64,000 bases of DNA, taken from NCBI RefSeq assembly GCF_002847525.1, contig NZ_PKKM01000007.1:87211-151210 (forward strand). The letters run 5' to 3'. The notes under the pieces are model-generated. The model made no database searches. It was given only the letters and a program-made list of their open reading frames with translations, and was not told the DNA's origin. Below, one piece after another: positions 1 to 8,284 of the stretch. The position numbers and the translations under genes were made by a program. Origin of the DNA: Schaalia odontolytica. Lineage in GTDB: Bacteria > Actinomycetota > Actinomycetes > Actinomycetales > Actinomycetaceae. Each line of letters starts with the position of its first letter. The stretch's first letter is position 1.

Positions 1-31
1 CTGCATGCTGCTGCGCCGCTGAGAAACAGCC

Positions 32-868
32 TTAGGAGAGGCGGCCCGCCTGCACGTGGCGGGCGACGTCGCGCCCCACTTTGGCGCCGTAAACGACTCC
101 CACGCAGTAGTGGATGATCCACCGGGCCAGGCCGGCCTCGTCGGCGCTCACCCACCCGGCGAGTTCGCGCCCCGCGCGCGCCGGATCGAGCGCGTCGTAG
201 GCGCTCGGCACGCACACGCCGGTCGGGTCAACGCCTCGGGTGACGAGGATCCACCGCGCCAGTCCGCCCCCCACGACGGACGAGGCCGGATCGAAGACGC
301 GCCGGAAACGGAAGTGGGCGGTCAGGGCGGCGGCGACGGCGAGGCCGGGCGCATCGGCGCGCGTGTAGGCGAGGGCGGGTGCGAGCAGGGCGGGATCGGT
401 GGGGACTGCAACCGTGCGGGACTCGACGAGGCCTGAGGCGACCAGGCCGGAACAGGCATCCCTATGCAGTCCCGCGATCAGCGCGGGCATGGGCGTGGGA
501 GCGACACGAACGCCCCCTTGAGAACGTGTGTTGAGAGCAGGGAAGCGCGAGGCCAGGTTCCACTGCGAGCGCCAGATCCCCAGCGCCAGCGCGGCTCCCG
601 GGTCCGAGCCCGCTCCCCCATCGTCAGCCATAGACAGGGCACGCACGTCGTCGACGCTCGTGCGGGCACCCTCGATGATGGACAGGGCGGCGGCTTCGCG
701 CACGGCTGCCTCCGCGCGTGCTTCCTCCCAGCCTCGGCGCAGCCCCTCACTGAAACGCAGGTCGGCGAGCGCCGCGTGCGCCTCGTCCATGGCGGATGCG
801 ACGTCGGGGCGGGCGGCTGCCGCCTGCAGCACGGCGGGCGCGGGGTCGACGAGGGCTTCGATACTCAC
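32..868 (-). CDS. Fic-like actinobacterial conserved protein
   Basis: A 278-residue soluble protein starting at GTG. The N-terminal third is helical and Ala/Glu/Arg rich (A-E-A-A-V-R-E-A-A-A-L-S-I-I-E-G), which resembles the start of Fic-type proteins. The C-terminal part (about residues 165-275) matches, from memory, a family common in Streptomyces and often annotated 'oxidoreductase' or Fic-like. The canonical Fic catalytic motif HPFxxGNG is not visible, so AMP-transferase activity is not supported. No signal peptide or membrane segment is seen. The start codon lies 6 nt after a minus-strand -10-like hexamer (875-880), so the message is probably leaderless. It is transcribed divergently from the neighbouring membrane protein. 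Function unknown. Confidence 0.75.
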   Translation of the reverse strand: MSIEALVDPAPAVLQAAAARPDVASAMDEAHAALADLRFSEGLRRGWEEARAEAAVREAAALSIIEGARTSVDDVRALSMADDGGAGSDPGAALALGIWRSQWNLASRFPALNTRSQGGVRVAPTPMPALIAGLHRDACSGLVASGLVESRTVAVPTDPALLAPALAYTRADAPGLAVAAALTAHFRFRRVFDPASSVVGGGLARWILVTRGVDPTGVCVPSAYDALDPARAGRELAGWVSADEAGLARWIIHYCVGVVYGAKVGRDVARHVQAGRLS

Positions 869-873
869 CCCTC

Positions 874-880
874 TACACTA
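874..880. promoter_or_regulatory. Overlapping divergent -10 elements
   Basis: Plus-strand TACACT (874-879) ends 6 nt before the ATG at 886. Minus-strand TAGTGT (875-880) ends 6 nt before the GTG at 868. The two hexamers overlap by five bases, so one short symmetric segment appears to serve two divergent leaderless promoters. No convincing -35 is seen on either side. Confidence 0.5.
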
Positions 881-885
881 GGGGC

Positions 886-1815
886 ATGACGCTTTTGCAG
901 CATCGAAACTTCTCCGCGCGCCTGCGCTCGGGGTTGTTCGCTTTTATTTTCGCGCCGGTTGCCCTGGTGTTTCTGGGTTCATCGATGGTCGACGTGCAGG
1001 CCTTGGCTTCGGTCGGGCAGCCCCTGGCCTCAGTGGAGGGCCTCATCGGCATGGCCTTGGCGTCGATGCTGATCGCGCTGATCGCCTTGAACTGCGAGGA
1101 GTCGAGCGCCGGCATGGTCGTCACATTCGTGTGGTCACTCGTCGTGGGGGCCGCGCAGTTCCTGGGAGTGGCGCGTCTGCCGCTGCTCATGAAGTCCTCG
1201 GTGGGCGCCGAGGACATGTTCGCCGGTGTCCTGTGGTGCCTATACCCGGTGTGCCTCTCACTCATGCTGGGCGCGTGCGCGCTGACGATTAAGTCGGTGC
1301 GGGTGCGCGCGGGCAAGGACACACGCATGCCGCTCGCCCGCGTACACCGTCACGCGTTTGGCACAACGGTCGCGCTGCCGGCGTCTGTCGCCGCCGGTGT
1401 GCTGATGGTGGCCGCCGCGCCTTCTGATTCGACGAACGTTGCCGCGATGGGGCTCGAGGGCGTGCTCGAGGGGCACACGCTCATGCCGTTGCTGGCCCTC
1501 GGGGCAGGCCTGGCTTTCGCCCTGTTGGTGGTGAGTGCGCGCTGGTCGATCACGGGCACTCAGATCGCCACGTGGACCATCCTCGTGCTGCCAAGCTACG
1601 TGATTCTGCCGGTGTGGGCGTCGCTGACGGGAAACGTGATCGTTCCCGGCCCCTCGATCATGACGAAGTTCGCGCTCGCCTCTCCGCCCCTGGCCGCCCT
1701 CGGCATGGCGACGGGATGCGCGTCGATGGGCGTGCTGTGGGCGCGGGTGCGCGCCCTGAAGAACCTGGATGCGTCGCACGACGCATCGGCGAATGAGGGG
1801 CCTGCCGAGGGCTAA
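886..1815 (+). CDS. Multi-pass membrane protein, unknown function
   Basis: A 309-residue protein with about eight hydrophobic segments and short polar loops, ending in a charged tail. The ATG at 886 is chosen over upstream in-frame starts because it sits 6 nt after a TACACT -10 hexamer and because upstream codons overlap the divergent gene's promoter. No catalytic motif or recognised domain is visible. The next gene begins 54 bp downstream with its own strong ribosome-binding site. It could be a transporter-like or structural membrane protein; I cannot assign a function. Confidence 0.75.
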   Translation: MTLLQHRNFSARLRSGLFAFIFAPVALVFLGSSMVDVQALASVGQPLASVEGLIGMALASMLIALIALNCEESSAGMVVTFVWSLVVGAAQFLGVARLPLLMKSSVGAEDMFAGVLWCLYPVCLSLMLGACALTIKSVRVRAGKDTRMPLARVHRHAFGTTVALPASVAAGVLMVAAAPSDSTNVAAMGLEGVLEGHTLMPLLALGAGLAFALLVVSARWSITGTQIATWTILVLPSYVILPVWASLTGNVIVPGPSIMTKFALASPPLAALGMATGCASMGVLWARVRALKNLDASHDASANEGPAEG

Positions 1816-1869
1816 TGCGCGCAAGCGCGCATGCGGACCGTAATATGTGGGCAGATATAAGGAGGAAGC

Positions 1870-3543
1870 ATGTCCGAGAACGAGTTTGACATCCAGCGCG
1901 ACCGCGCCGAGGAGGACCGCGAGAACGTGGTACTAACCGGTGAAGAGATCGAGCTGCCGGGCGAAGATTCCGACGCGTCGGCGATCATCGGCGAGTCCAG
2001 CGAGCCCATCCACACGGGTGAGATCGAGGCGGTCGCAATCGGAGGACTGACGGGACGCGTTCCGGCTGCTGCCCCGCTCAAGCCCACGATCGAGGACAAG
2101 ATCTCGACGGGTGAGCTGCCCGTCGTCACTGCCTCGGAGGGTGACCTTCCGATCGTATCCCCGACGGATGAGGCCGAGGACACGGCCGAGGTTTCTTCCG
2201 ACGACTCCGCGGACGCGGTGTCCGAAGAGGTCGCCGATCAGCAGGAGGAGCCCGCCGAGGACAACGCCCCCGCCAACGAAGAGCCCGCGTCCGAGCAGGT
2301 CGACGAGGAGAACGCCTCTTCGCAGGATGCCGCTCCCGAGGCCGAGCAGACCGAGGATGCGTCCGACGAGGTGGAGACCGTCGACGATCCCGAGCCCACG
2401 CTGGCGCCCGTCATGACGCCCGCGCAGGCTGCCGCGGCGATGGGTCTGAGCACGGACGACGCCGCTGAGAAGGCCGAGGAAGGTGCCGAAGCCGACGATT
2501 CTACCGACGAACCGGCTACCGACGAGGCTAATGCGGCTCACGAGGCGGAGGAATCCGCCGTCGGTGGCGCCGCCGCCGAGCACACACTGACCTCGCGTCG
2601 CTCAATGATTTTCGGCGATGACGACGATGCCACCTCTCCGTCGATCCCGGCGCTCACGCCTGTCGAGCAGGACGAGACGGTCTCCTCGGACGAGGCCGAG
2701 GATCCCTTCGCCGAGCTCGACCTGCCCACCGAGGAAGCCACCCCCTTCACCGAGCCGACGACCCAGCTGCCCACCCAGGACGCCCAGGCCTCGTACTCCT
2801 TTGAGGACCAGGACGCCGCCGACGAGGCTCGCCCGCGCCGCCGCTCCCTGCTGGGCGAGGGCGACAACGACAGCGAGGCCGCAACCCTGGCCGCGATCGC
2901 GTCGACCGCCGCGCGCGGCGACAAGTCCGAGTCCCCGCGACTGGACGACGAGCTCTTCTCCGCCGCTCCCGAGGTCACGGAGATGCCTTCGCGCACGGGC
3001 GCGCACTGGCTGTCCTTCCTGCTGTTCCTCCTGCTCGTGCCCGCCGGCTGGTACCTGGCCGCCGATGCGGGAGCGCGCATGACTCTGGCGGACGCCGCCC
3101 CCATGTACACGGGCGTCGCATCCATCGTTGCGCTGGGCGAGCTCCTCGGCGCGACCCTTATCTCCGCGATCCTGTTTGTGACGGCGCGCCGCTCCTCGCT
3201 CGGTGCGTGGCTGATGGGCCTGGTCACTCTGGTCGTTGGCCTTCCGTGGGTTATGGCCCCCGGTATCACGGCCGCGTCGGCGCTGACCGCGCTGACCGCA
3301 CTGACGAACACCGGTTCCCTGGGCGCGAACCTGTCGCACCACCTGCAGGCCTCCGGTTACTCGGGTCGCTTCGCCCTGCTGGGCATCGCGCTCCTGGGCC
3401 TGGCGTACGTGTCCCACTCGGCGCGCCGCACCGGCCGCGAGGAGGAGGCCCTGCGCACCTCGATTGAAGCTATCAACCCGGCGGGCGCCTTCTACTCCAA
3501 GCGCGCCCGCAAGAAGGCAGCAAAGGACGCGGCCCGCAAGTGA
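1870..3543 (+). CDS. Acidic-tail membrane protein, unknown function
   Basis: A 557-residue protein with a very long acidic, low-complexity N-terminal region (about residues 1-370, dominated by Glu, Asp, Ala and Ser) followed by about four membrane helices (about residues 378-530) and a basic Lys/Arg-rich C-terminus. A strong AAGGAGG sits 6 nt before the ATG. There is no N-terminal signal peptide, so the acidic region is predicted to be cytoplasmic and probably disordered. The stop codon overlaps the GTG start of the next gene, which implies translational coupling with the alpha/beta hydrolase. The same design, acidic disordered N-terminus ahead of membrane helices, recurs in the large protein at 47795-50719. 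No known family recognised. Confidence 0.8.
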   Translation: MSENEFDIQRDRAEEDRENVVLTGEEIELPGEDSDASAIIGESSEPIHTGEIEAVAIGGLTGRVPAAAPLKPTIEDKISTGELPVVTASEGDLPIVSPTDEAEDTAEVSSDDSADAVSEEVADQQEEPAEDNAPANEEPASEQVDEENASSQDAAPEAEQTEDASDEVETVDDPEPTLAPVMTPAQAAAAMGLSTDDAAEKAEEGAEADDSTDEPATDEANAAHEAEESAVGGAAAEHTLTSRRSMIFGDDDDATSPSIPALTPVEQDETVSSDEAEDPFAELDLPTEEATPFTEPTTQLPTQDAQASYSFEDQDAADEARPRRRSLLGEGDNDSEAATLAAIASTAARGDKSESPRLDDELFSAAPEVTEMPSRTGAHWLSFLLFLLLVPAGWYLAADAGARMTLADAAPMYTGVASIVALGELLGATLISAILFVTARRSSLGAWLMGLVTLVVGLPWVMAPGITAASALTALTALTNTGSLGANLSHHLQASGYSGRFALLGIALLGLAYVSHSARRTGREEEALRTSIEAINPAGAFYSKRARKKAAKDAARK

Positions 3544-4445
3544 AGACCTTGATTCCCGCCAGCGCAATCGAGCTCGAGGGTCCCTGGACCCACCGGCACG
3601 TGAGCGCTGGCGGCGCCGCATTTCACGTCGCCGACATGGGTGAGGGCATGGATCATGCCCTCGTCCTCCTGCACGGCTTCCCGGAGCACTGGTGGGCATG
3701 GCGCGACGTGCTTCCCACCCTCGCTGAGTCCACGTCTCGCGTGTTCGCCCTCGATTTGCGAGGCTTCGGCACCTCCGACCTGACGCGCGGAGACTGCGAT
3801 CTGCAGCAGATGGCGAACGACGTGATCGGCGTTGTGCGCGCTCTCGGCGTGGCCTCGTTCTCCGTGGCCGGCATCGGGATCGGTGGCACGGTCGCGTGGA
3901 TGATCGGTGCCCTGGCACCCCTTGAGCTGCGTTCTATCGCGGTCCTGTCCGCTCCCCACCCGCTCGGCGTCCAGCCCGTCATCGGCCGCGCACCCTGGGC
4001 GGGTGGCCGCGTCCTGCAGGGGCGCCTCGCTCTGCCCACCGGGCGCGAGCGCGCACTGCGATCTGGCTCCCTCGTGACGACCGTGTTCCGCGCGTGGGCA
4101 TCGCCCGGGAACGTGGACGGCCTCGTCTCTCAATCGGGCACGTACCGCGCTGCGCTGCGCCGACCTTTTGCCGCACACACGGCCCTGCGCGGCCTGAGCG
4201 CCGCCCGCAAGATCTCGCGCGAGGAGCGTCGCCTCCTCGCCGAGCCGGTGCGCGTGCCCGTCCTGTCCCTGGTGGGACGCGACGACGGCGCCTGGTCTGC
4301 GCTGGATCACGCGGCGGACGCCCAGTTCGTGGATGCGTCGCTGACCCAGATTGTCATTCGCGAGGCCGGACACTTCCTCCCCGAAGAAGCACCGCAGGCG
4401 GTTGCCGAGGCTCTGTCAGCACACGTGGTAGCACACGCCAACTAG
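3540..4445 (+). CDS. Alpha/beta-hydrolase fold protein lacking the usual nucleophile
   Basis: A 301-residue protein of the epoxide-hydrolase-like alpha/beta hydrolase family. Visible motifs are the oxyanion-hole segment L-H-G-F-P-E-H-W-W-A-W near residue 43, an Asp in G-R-D-D-G near residue 247, and the catalytic-type His in E-A-G-H-F-L-P-E. The nucleophile elbow, normally G-x-(D/S)-x-G-G, reads A-G-I-G-I-G-G, so the Asp/Ser position is Gly. This suggests a non-hydrolytic or altered member. The GTG start overlaps the previous stop (GTGA). An EphE-type hydrolase also lies near crp in mycobacteria. Assignment to the fold is firm; substrate and activity are unknown. Confidence 0.85.
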   Translation: MKTLIPASAIELEGPWTHRHVSAGGAAFHVADMGEGMDHALVLLHGFPEHWWAWRDVLPTLAESTSRVFALDLRGFGTSDLTRGDCDLQQMANDVIGVVRALGVASFSVAGIGIGGTVAWMIGALAPLELRSIAVLSAPHPLGVQPVIGRAPWAGGRVLQGRLALPTGRERALRSGSLVTTVFRAWASPGNVDGLVSQSGTYRAALRRPFAAHTALRGLSAARKISREERRLLAEPVRVPVLSLVGRDDGAWSALDHAADAQFVDASLTQIVIREAGHFLPEEAPQAVAEALSAHVVAHAN

Positions 4446-4625
4446 TGCATTTTTCATTAGACAGCTCACACAAAACACGAAATGAAGCCCATTTCACCTG
4501 ATAGATAGGGCATAATGGTGTGATGCGCGGTACCTCCTCGTGAGTGGTATTACGTATGGGATCCACTGCGCAATCCAAATCGAAACGCCCGAGCAATCGG
4601 GCACGAGCGGAAGGAGCTCCGCACC

Positions 4626-5309
4626 ATGATCGGTGACGGAAACTTCATCAGCCAGGTGCCGCTGTTCGGTGGCCTTGATGATGCACAGCAGGTGTCCCTC
4701 CAGCAGAAGATGGGTCATACGACCCTGCGTCGCGGAGAGACTCTCTTCGACGAAGGCGATCTCGGCGATCGCCTGTACATCGTGACCGAGGGCAAGGTGA
4801 AGCTCGGCCACACGTCCAGCGACGGCCGCGAGTCTCTGCTCGCAGTCCTGGGCCCCGGAGAGATCATCGGTGAGCTCACGCTCTTCGATCCGGGCCCGCG
4901 CTCGACCACCGCAACCGCCGTTTCCCCGGCGTCCCTCCTCTACCTCGAGCACGAGGATCTCATGCACGTGCTCGACACCAACCCCACCCTGGCCAAGCAC
5001 ATGCTGCGCGCCCTTGCGCAGCGCCTGCGCCGCACCAACGAGTCCCTCTCGGATCTCGTGTTCTCCGACGTTCCCGGCCGCGTCGCCAAGGCCCTCCTGG
5101 ACCTTGCAGACCGCTTCGGCACCGCGACCGACAAGGGCGTCCACGTCCCCCACGACCTCACGCAGGAAGAGCTCGCCCAGCTGGTCGGCGCCTCCCGTGA
5201 GACCGTGAACAAGTCTCTGGCCGACTTCGTGTCGCGCGGCTGGATCCGTCTGGAAGGTCGCGCCGTGACCCTCCTCGACGTCGATCGCCTGGCGCGTCGC
5301 GCTCGCTGA
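4626..5309 (+). CDS. crp: Crp/Fnr-family transcription regulator (GlxR/Crp type)
   Basis: A 227-residue cAMP-receptor-type global regulator, the usual length for actinobacterial Crp/GlxR. The N-terminal cyclic-nucleotide domain holds the phosphate-binding segment G-E-L-T-L-F-D-P-G-P-R-S-T-T-A (near residue 80), with the Arg expected to contact cAMP. The C-terminal winged helix has the recognition helix A-S-R-E-T-V-N-K-S-L. The start is supported by AAGGAG 9 nt upstream. A TGTGA-type half-palindrome pair lies in the nearby whiB promoter at 6028-6043, consistent with local control. A strong terminator follows. Neighbours match the crp region of M. tuberculosis (Rv3676 vicinity). Assignment is confident; the regulon is inferred. 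Confidence 0.95.
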   Translation: MIGDGNFISQVPLFGGLDDAQQVSLQQKMGHTTLRRGETLFDEGDLGDRLYIVTEGKVKLGHTSSDGRESLLAVLGPGEIIGELTLFDPGPRSTTATAVSPASLLYLEHEDLMHVLDTNPTLAKHMLRALAQRLRRTNESLSDLVFSDVPGRVAKALLDLADRFGTATDKGVHVPHDLTQEELAQLVGASRETVNKSLADFVSRGWIRLEGRAVTLLDVDRLARRAR

Positions 5310-5324
5310 CCGCAGCCTACACAG

Positions 5325-5364
5325 GGTTGGGCCCGACACCTCGCGGTGTCGGGCCCAACCTTTT
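5325..5364 (+). terminator. Rho-independent terminator after crp
   Basis: A perfect 16-bp stem (5325-5340 with 5345-5360), tetraloop TCGC, then TTTT. It begins 16 nt after the crp stop codon. Confidence 0.92.
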
Positions 5365-5378
5365 GCTTGACGATATGA

Positions 5379-5430
5379 ACGAGGCCATGGTCCCTCGTGC
5401 GATGTCCGCACGAGGGACCACGGCCTCGTT
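5379..5430. terminator. Long imperfect hairpin, probable terminator of the whiB/DUF4177 operon
   Basis: An inverted repeat with arms of about 22-23 bp (AACGAGGCC...GGCCTCGTT at the base, one mismatch) and a loop of about 7 nt. It lies 22 nt beyond the minus-strand stop at 5452, in the position expected for terminating that operon. It has no clear U-tract. Confidence 0.6.
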
Positions 5431-5451
5431 GATGCGCAGAGCTGCTGCGCG

Positions 5452-5631
5452 TCAGTTCTGAACGGCGGGCGTTTCCTCAATCGGACGCTTGAGGTAGGCC
5501 ACCAGGTTCTCGGAGCCCGTGGGGCCGGGGATCACCTGGACGAGTTCCCACCCGTCGGCGCCCCACTGGTCGAGGATTGCTTTCGTCGCATGCGTGAGCA
5601 GCGGAATCGTGGAGTATTCCCATTTAGTCAT
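5452..5631 (-). CDS. DUF4177-type small protein
   Basis: A 59-residue protein, too short for most ORF thresholds but clearly real. It begins M-T-K-W-E-Y-S-T-I-P-L-L and contains the conserved W-G-A-D-G-W-E-L-V-Q-V and the ending L-V-A-Y-L-K-R-P, typical of DUF4177 proteins found beside whiB/crp in actinobacteria. The start lies 9 bp after the whiB stop, so it is the second gene of a two-gene operon. It is predicted to be a small soluble alpha/beta protein. Its biochemical role is unknown in the family. Confidence 0.85.
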   Translation of the reverse strand: MTKWEYSTIPLLTHATKAILDQWGADGWELVQVIPGPTGSENLVAYLKRPIEETPAVQN

Positions 5632-5640
5632 GAGCCCATA

Positions 5641-5991
5641 CTACCCGCCCGCCATCTGAGGGCGCACGAAGGACAGTACCTTTGGGACATGTGGGCTGCG
5701 CAGCTCGCGGGCGAGCGGCTCGTCAGAAGTGCGTAGCCACTCCAACCAATTGTCCGCGTGCGGATAGTGGCGCAGGATCGCGCGGCGTTCCCGTTCAGTC
5801 AGGCCACCCCACACGCCGTAATTCGCCTCGGATTCGAGAGCGTCGGCGAGGCATTCGAGGCGAACCTCGCATTCATAGCAGCGCATACGAACCTGACGCT
5901 GGGACGCACCCTGCACGAACAGCACGTCCGGTTCGATGGACGCGCAGAGCGCGCGGGCGACCCAGCTTTGGTCGTCGCCTTGCGTTGACAT
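5641..5991 (-). CDS. WhiB-family iron-sulfur transcription factor (WhiB4-like by position)
   Basis: A 116-residue WhiB-like protein. The four cluster-ligand cysteines are at about residues 16, 38, 41 and 47 (C...C-x2-C-x5-C), followed by the signature G-V-W-G-G-L-T-E-R-E-R-R. These proteins bind a redox-sensitive [4Fe-4S] cluster and act with sigma factor. I chose the ATG at 5991: GGAG lies 7 nt upstream and a TAATAC -10 (5' end 6016) places the transcription start just ahead. A longer reading to 6060 would run through that promoter. A Crp-like site (6028-6043) overlaps the -35 region. Position next to ponA and crp parallels M. tuberculosis whiB4, but paralogue identity is inferred. Confidence 0.92.
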   Translation of the reverse strand: MSTQGDDQSWVARALCASIEPDVLFVQGASQRQVRMRCYECEVRLECLADALESEANYGVWGGLTERERRAILRHYPHADNWLEWLRTSDEPLARELRSPHVPKVLSFVRPQMAGG

Positions 5992-6027
5992 CGTGGAACT
6001 CCACTTCACTGTATTACGAGCCCTGCT

Positions 6028-6043
6028 TGTGACCATACACACA
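6028..6043 (-). promoter_or_regulatory. Crp/GlxR-type binding site in the whiB promoter
   Basis: TGTGA-N6-ACACA, one mismatch from the consensus TGTGA-N6-TCACA, lying about 12 bp upstream of the TAATAC -10 of the whiB-like gene. The centre is near -32 relative to the expected start. Overlap with the -35 position suggests repression or class II activation. Confidence 0.6.
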
Positions 6044-6159
6044 TACGATTGTGGGTGCAAACGCTGCGACCACGATTGCAGCCATCAGGCGTGACCCATC
6101 AGGCAATTCTCACGCGTCGCCAAACGCCAGATGAGCACGCCGCCACGTAAGCTAGGAAT

Positions 6160-8283
6160 ATGTCGTACTCTCACTCTCGTGCTGTCCGACCGGCCCAGCT
6201 GCTCGCGCTGCTGATGGCATTCCTGAGCGTGTCCGCGCTCATGGGTGTCGTCGGAGCAGGCATGCTCGTCCCCATTGCCGGCCCCACCGCGCTCGTTGCC
6301 AAGTCGGTTCCCTCCGTCTTCAACGAGCTCCCCGGTGATCTGCAGACGGTCGCTCCGGCTGAGGAATCGCAGCTGCTGGATTCTTCCGGCGCCGTGATCG
6401 CCCACTTCTACGACAAGCAGCGCATCGTTGTGCCCAGTGCCAACATCGCTGACGTTATGAAGAAGGCAATCGTCGCGATCGAAGATAAGCGCTTCTACGA
6501 GCACAACGGTGTCGATGCCACGGGTATCGCTCGTGCGCTCGTGACGAACCTGGGCGATAGCGGCCGCCAGGGCGCTTCGACGATCACCCAGCAGTACGTG
6601 CGTAACTCGCTGGCAGAGCGCGGCTACCTCGAGGGCGACGCGGACCAGGTGAGCGCAGCGACCGAGCAGACCACTGAGCGCAAGCTGCGCGAAATCAAGT
6701 ACGCGCTGGCATTGGAGAAGACCCAGTCGAAGGACGAAATCCTCACGGGTTACCTCAACATCGCCCCCTTCGGCCCCATCACCTACGGTGTCGAGGCCGC
6801 CTCGCAGCGCTACTTCTCCAAGTCGGCGTCGGAGCTGAACTATCTGGAGGCAGCACTCCTCGCGGGCCTCGTTCAGTCCCCCGTCCAGTACGATCCGCTG
6901 ACGCACCCCGAGGCCGCCCAGGAACGCCGCGACACGGTCCTGGCAACGATGCTTGACCAGGGCGTCATCACGCAGGAAGAGTACGACGAGGGCATCGCAA
7001 CGTCGGTCGATTCGATGCTGCACCCGACGGTATCCTCGGAGGGCTGCTCGGGCGCCGACTCCTCGAAGGCATACTTCTGCGACTACGTCCTGTCCCAATT
7101 CCTGGAGGACCCGACATTCGGCGCGACGCGCATCGAGCGCGAGCGCCTGCTCAAGACCCAGGGCATCACGATCCGTACGACGCTGGACACCGCGAAGCAG
7201 GACGCGGCCTACGCCTCGTTGACGAACGCGATCCCCGTGGGCGACGCCTCCGGCCTGAACGACGCGCTCGTGTCGCTGGACCCGCGCACCGGCAAGGTGC
7301 TCGCGATGGCCCAGAACACGACCTACGGCATCGAGAGCGGCCAGACCATGGCAAACTACTCGGCCGACGGTAACTTCCAGGTGGGCTCGACCTTCAAGGT
7401 GTTCACCCTCCTGCAGTGGTTCAAGGAAGGACACTCGGCCTACGAGACCGTGGGGTCGGCCAACACGTTCTACCCGAACGGCTCCTTCAAGTGCGATGGC
7501 CGCTCCATCACCACCGAGGGCTACCAGGTCAACGACCTCGCGGGTAAGACCGGCACGATGAACGTCGTGCGCGCCACCGGCCAGTCGGTCAACCAGGCGT
7601 TCGTGAACATGGCGTCGCGCGTGGACTTCTGCTCGATCTTCGAGACCGCCTACGACATGGGCATCACGGAGGACGGCGAGGTCCCGGCCCCCTTCCCCGC
7701 CAACATCCTCGGCTCCGTGTCGAGTTCCCCGCTGCACATGGCGTCCGTGTTCGCCACGATCGCGAACTCCGGCCAGCAGTGCAAGCCCCAGTCCATCGAG
7801 TCCGTGACCGACCGCGACGAGAACGTTCTCAAGGAGTTTGCGGCGGACTGCAAGGAGGTCATCTCCCCTGACCTTGCGAACAAGACGGCGGCCCTTCTGA
7901 CGGCCTCGGCCGGCCAGTACTACACGTCGACGCGCCTGGGCGACGGTCGGCCCTTCGCCGCGAAGTCGGGTACCACCGACGGGCACGCGAACACGTGGCT
8001 GACGGGCTTCACGCCGTCGCTCGCGACGTCCGTGTGGGTGGGTCACGGCGACAACTCCTCGCAGGAAGTGTCCGGCGTTGTCATCAACGGCGTGTACCAC
8101 TCCGAGATCTTCGGTGAGACCTATGTCGGCCAGAACATTTGGGCACCCTACATGACGCGGGCGCTGGCGGGCACCCCGGTGGAGGCCGTGTCGAACGCGA
8201 ACATCGGCGCGTCCATCCCGCAGCGCGGCTCGACGCCTGCTCCTTCGCAGTCCCCGACTCCGTCGCCGTCGCCGAGCCACTGA
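6160..8283 (+). CDS. ponA2: Bifunctional class A penicillin-binding protein (PonA2-like)
   Basis: A 707-residue peptidoglycan synthase with one N-terminal membrane helix (about residues 13-40). The glycosyltransferase-51 domain contains E-D-K-R-F-Y-E-H (catalytic Glu near residue 108) and Q-G-A-S-T-I-T-Q-Q. The transpeptidase domain has all three active-site motifs: S-T-F-K (Ser about 410), S-V-N (about 476) and K-S-G (about 602). The C-terminus is a short Pro/Ser tail. The PASTA domain known in mycobacterial PonA2 is absent, which accounts for the shorter length. TAAGCT sits 6 nt before the ATG, so the message is probably leaderless. The gene order whiB-ponA-metallophosphoesterase is conserved in actinobacteria. 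Confidence 0.95.
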   Translation: MSYSHSRAVRPAQLLALLMAFLSVSALMGVVGAGMLVPIAGPTALVAKSVPSVFNELPGDLQTVAPAEESQLLDSSGAVIAHFYDKQRIVVPSANIADVMKKAIVAIEDKRFYEHNGVDATGIARALVTNLGDSGRQGASTITQQYVRNSLAERGYLEGDADQVSAATEQTTERKLREIKYALALEKTQSKDEILTGYLNIAPFGPITYGVEAASQRYFSKSASELNYLEAALLAGLVQSPVQYDPLTHPEAAQERRDTVLATMLDQGVITQEEYDEGIATSVDSMLHPTVSSEGCSGADSSKAYFCDYVLSQFLEDPTFGATRIERERLLKTQGITIRTTLDTAKQDAAYASLTNAIPVGDASGLNDALVSLDPRTGKVLAMAQNTTYGIESGQTMANYSADGNFQVGSTFKVFTLLQWFKEGHSAYETVGSANTFYPNGSFKCDGRSITTEGYQVNDLAGKTGTMNVVRATGQSVNQAFVNMASRVDFCSIFETAYDMGITEDGEVPAPFPANILGSVSSSPLHMASVFATIANSGQQCKPQSIESVTDRDENVLKEFAADCKEVISPDLANKTAALLTASAGQYYTSTRLGDGRPFAAKSGTTDGHANTWLTGFTPSLATSVWVGHGDNSSQEVSGVVINGVYHSEIFGETYVGQNIWAPYMTRALAGTPVEAVSNANIGASIPQRGSTPAPSQSPTPSPSPSH

Positions 8284-8284
8284 G

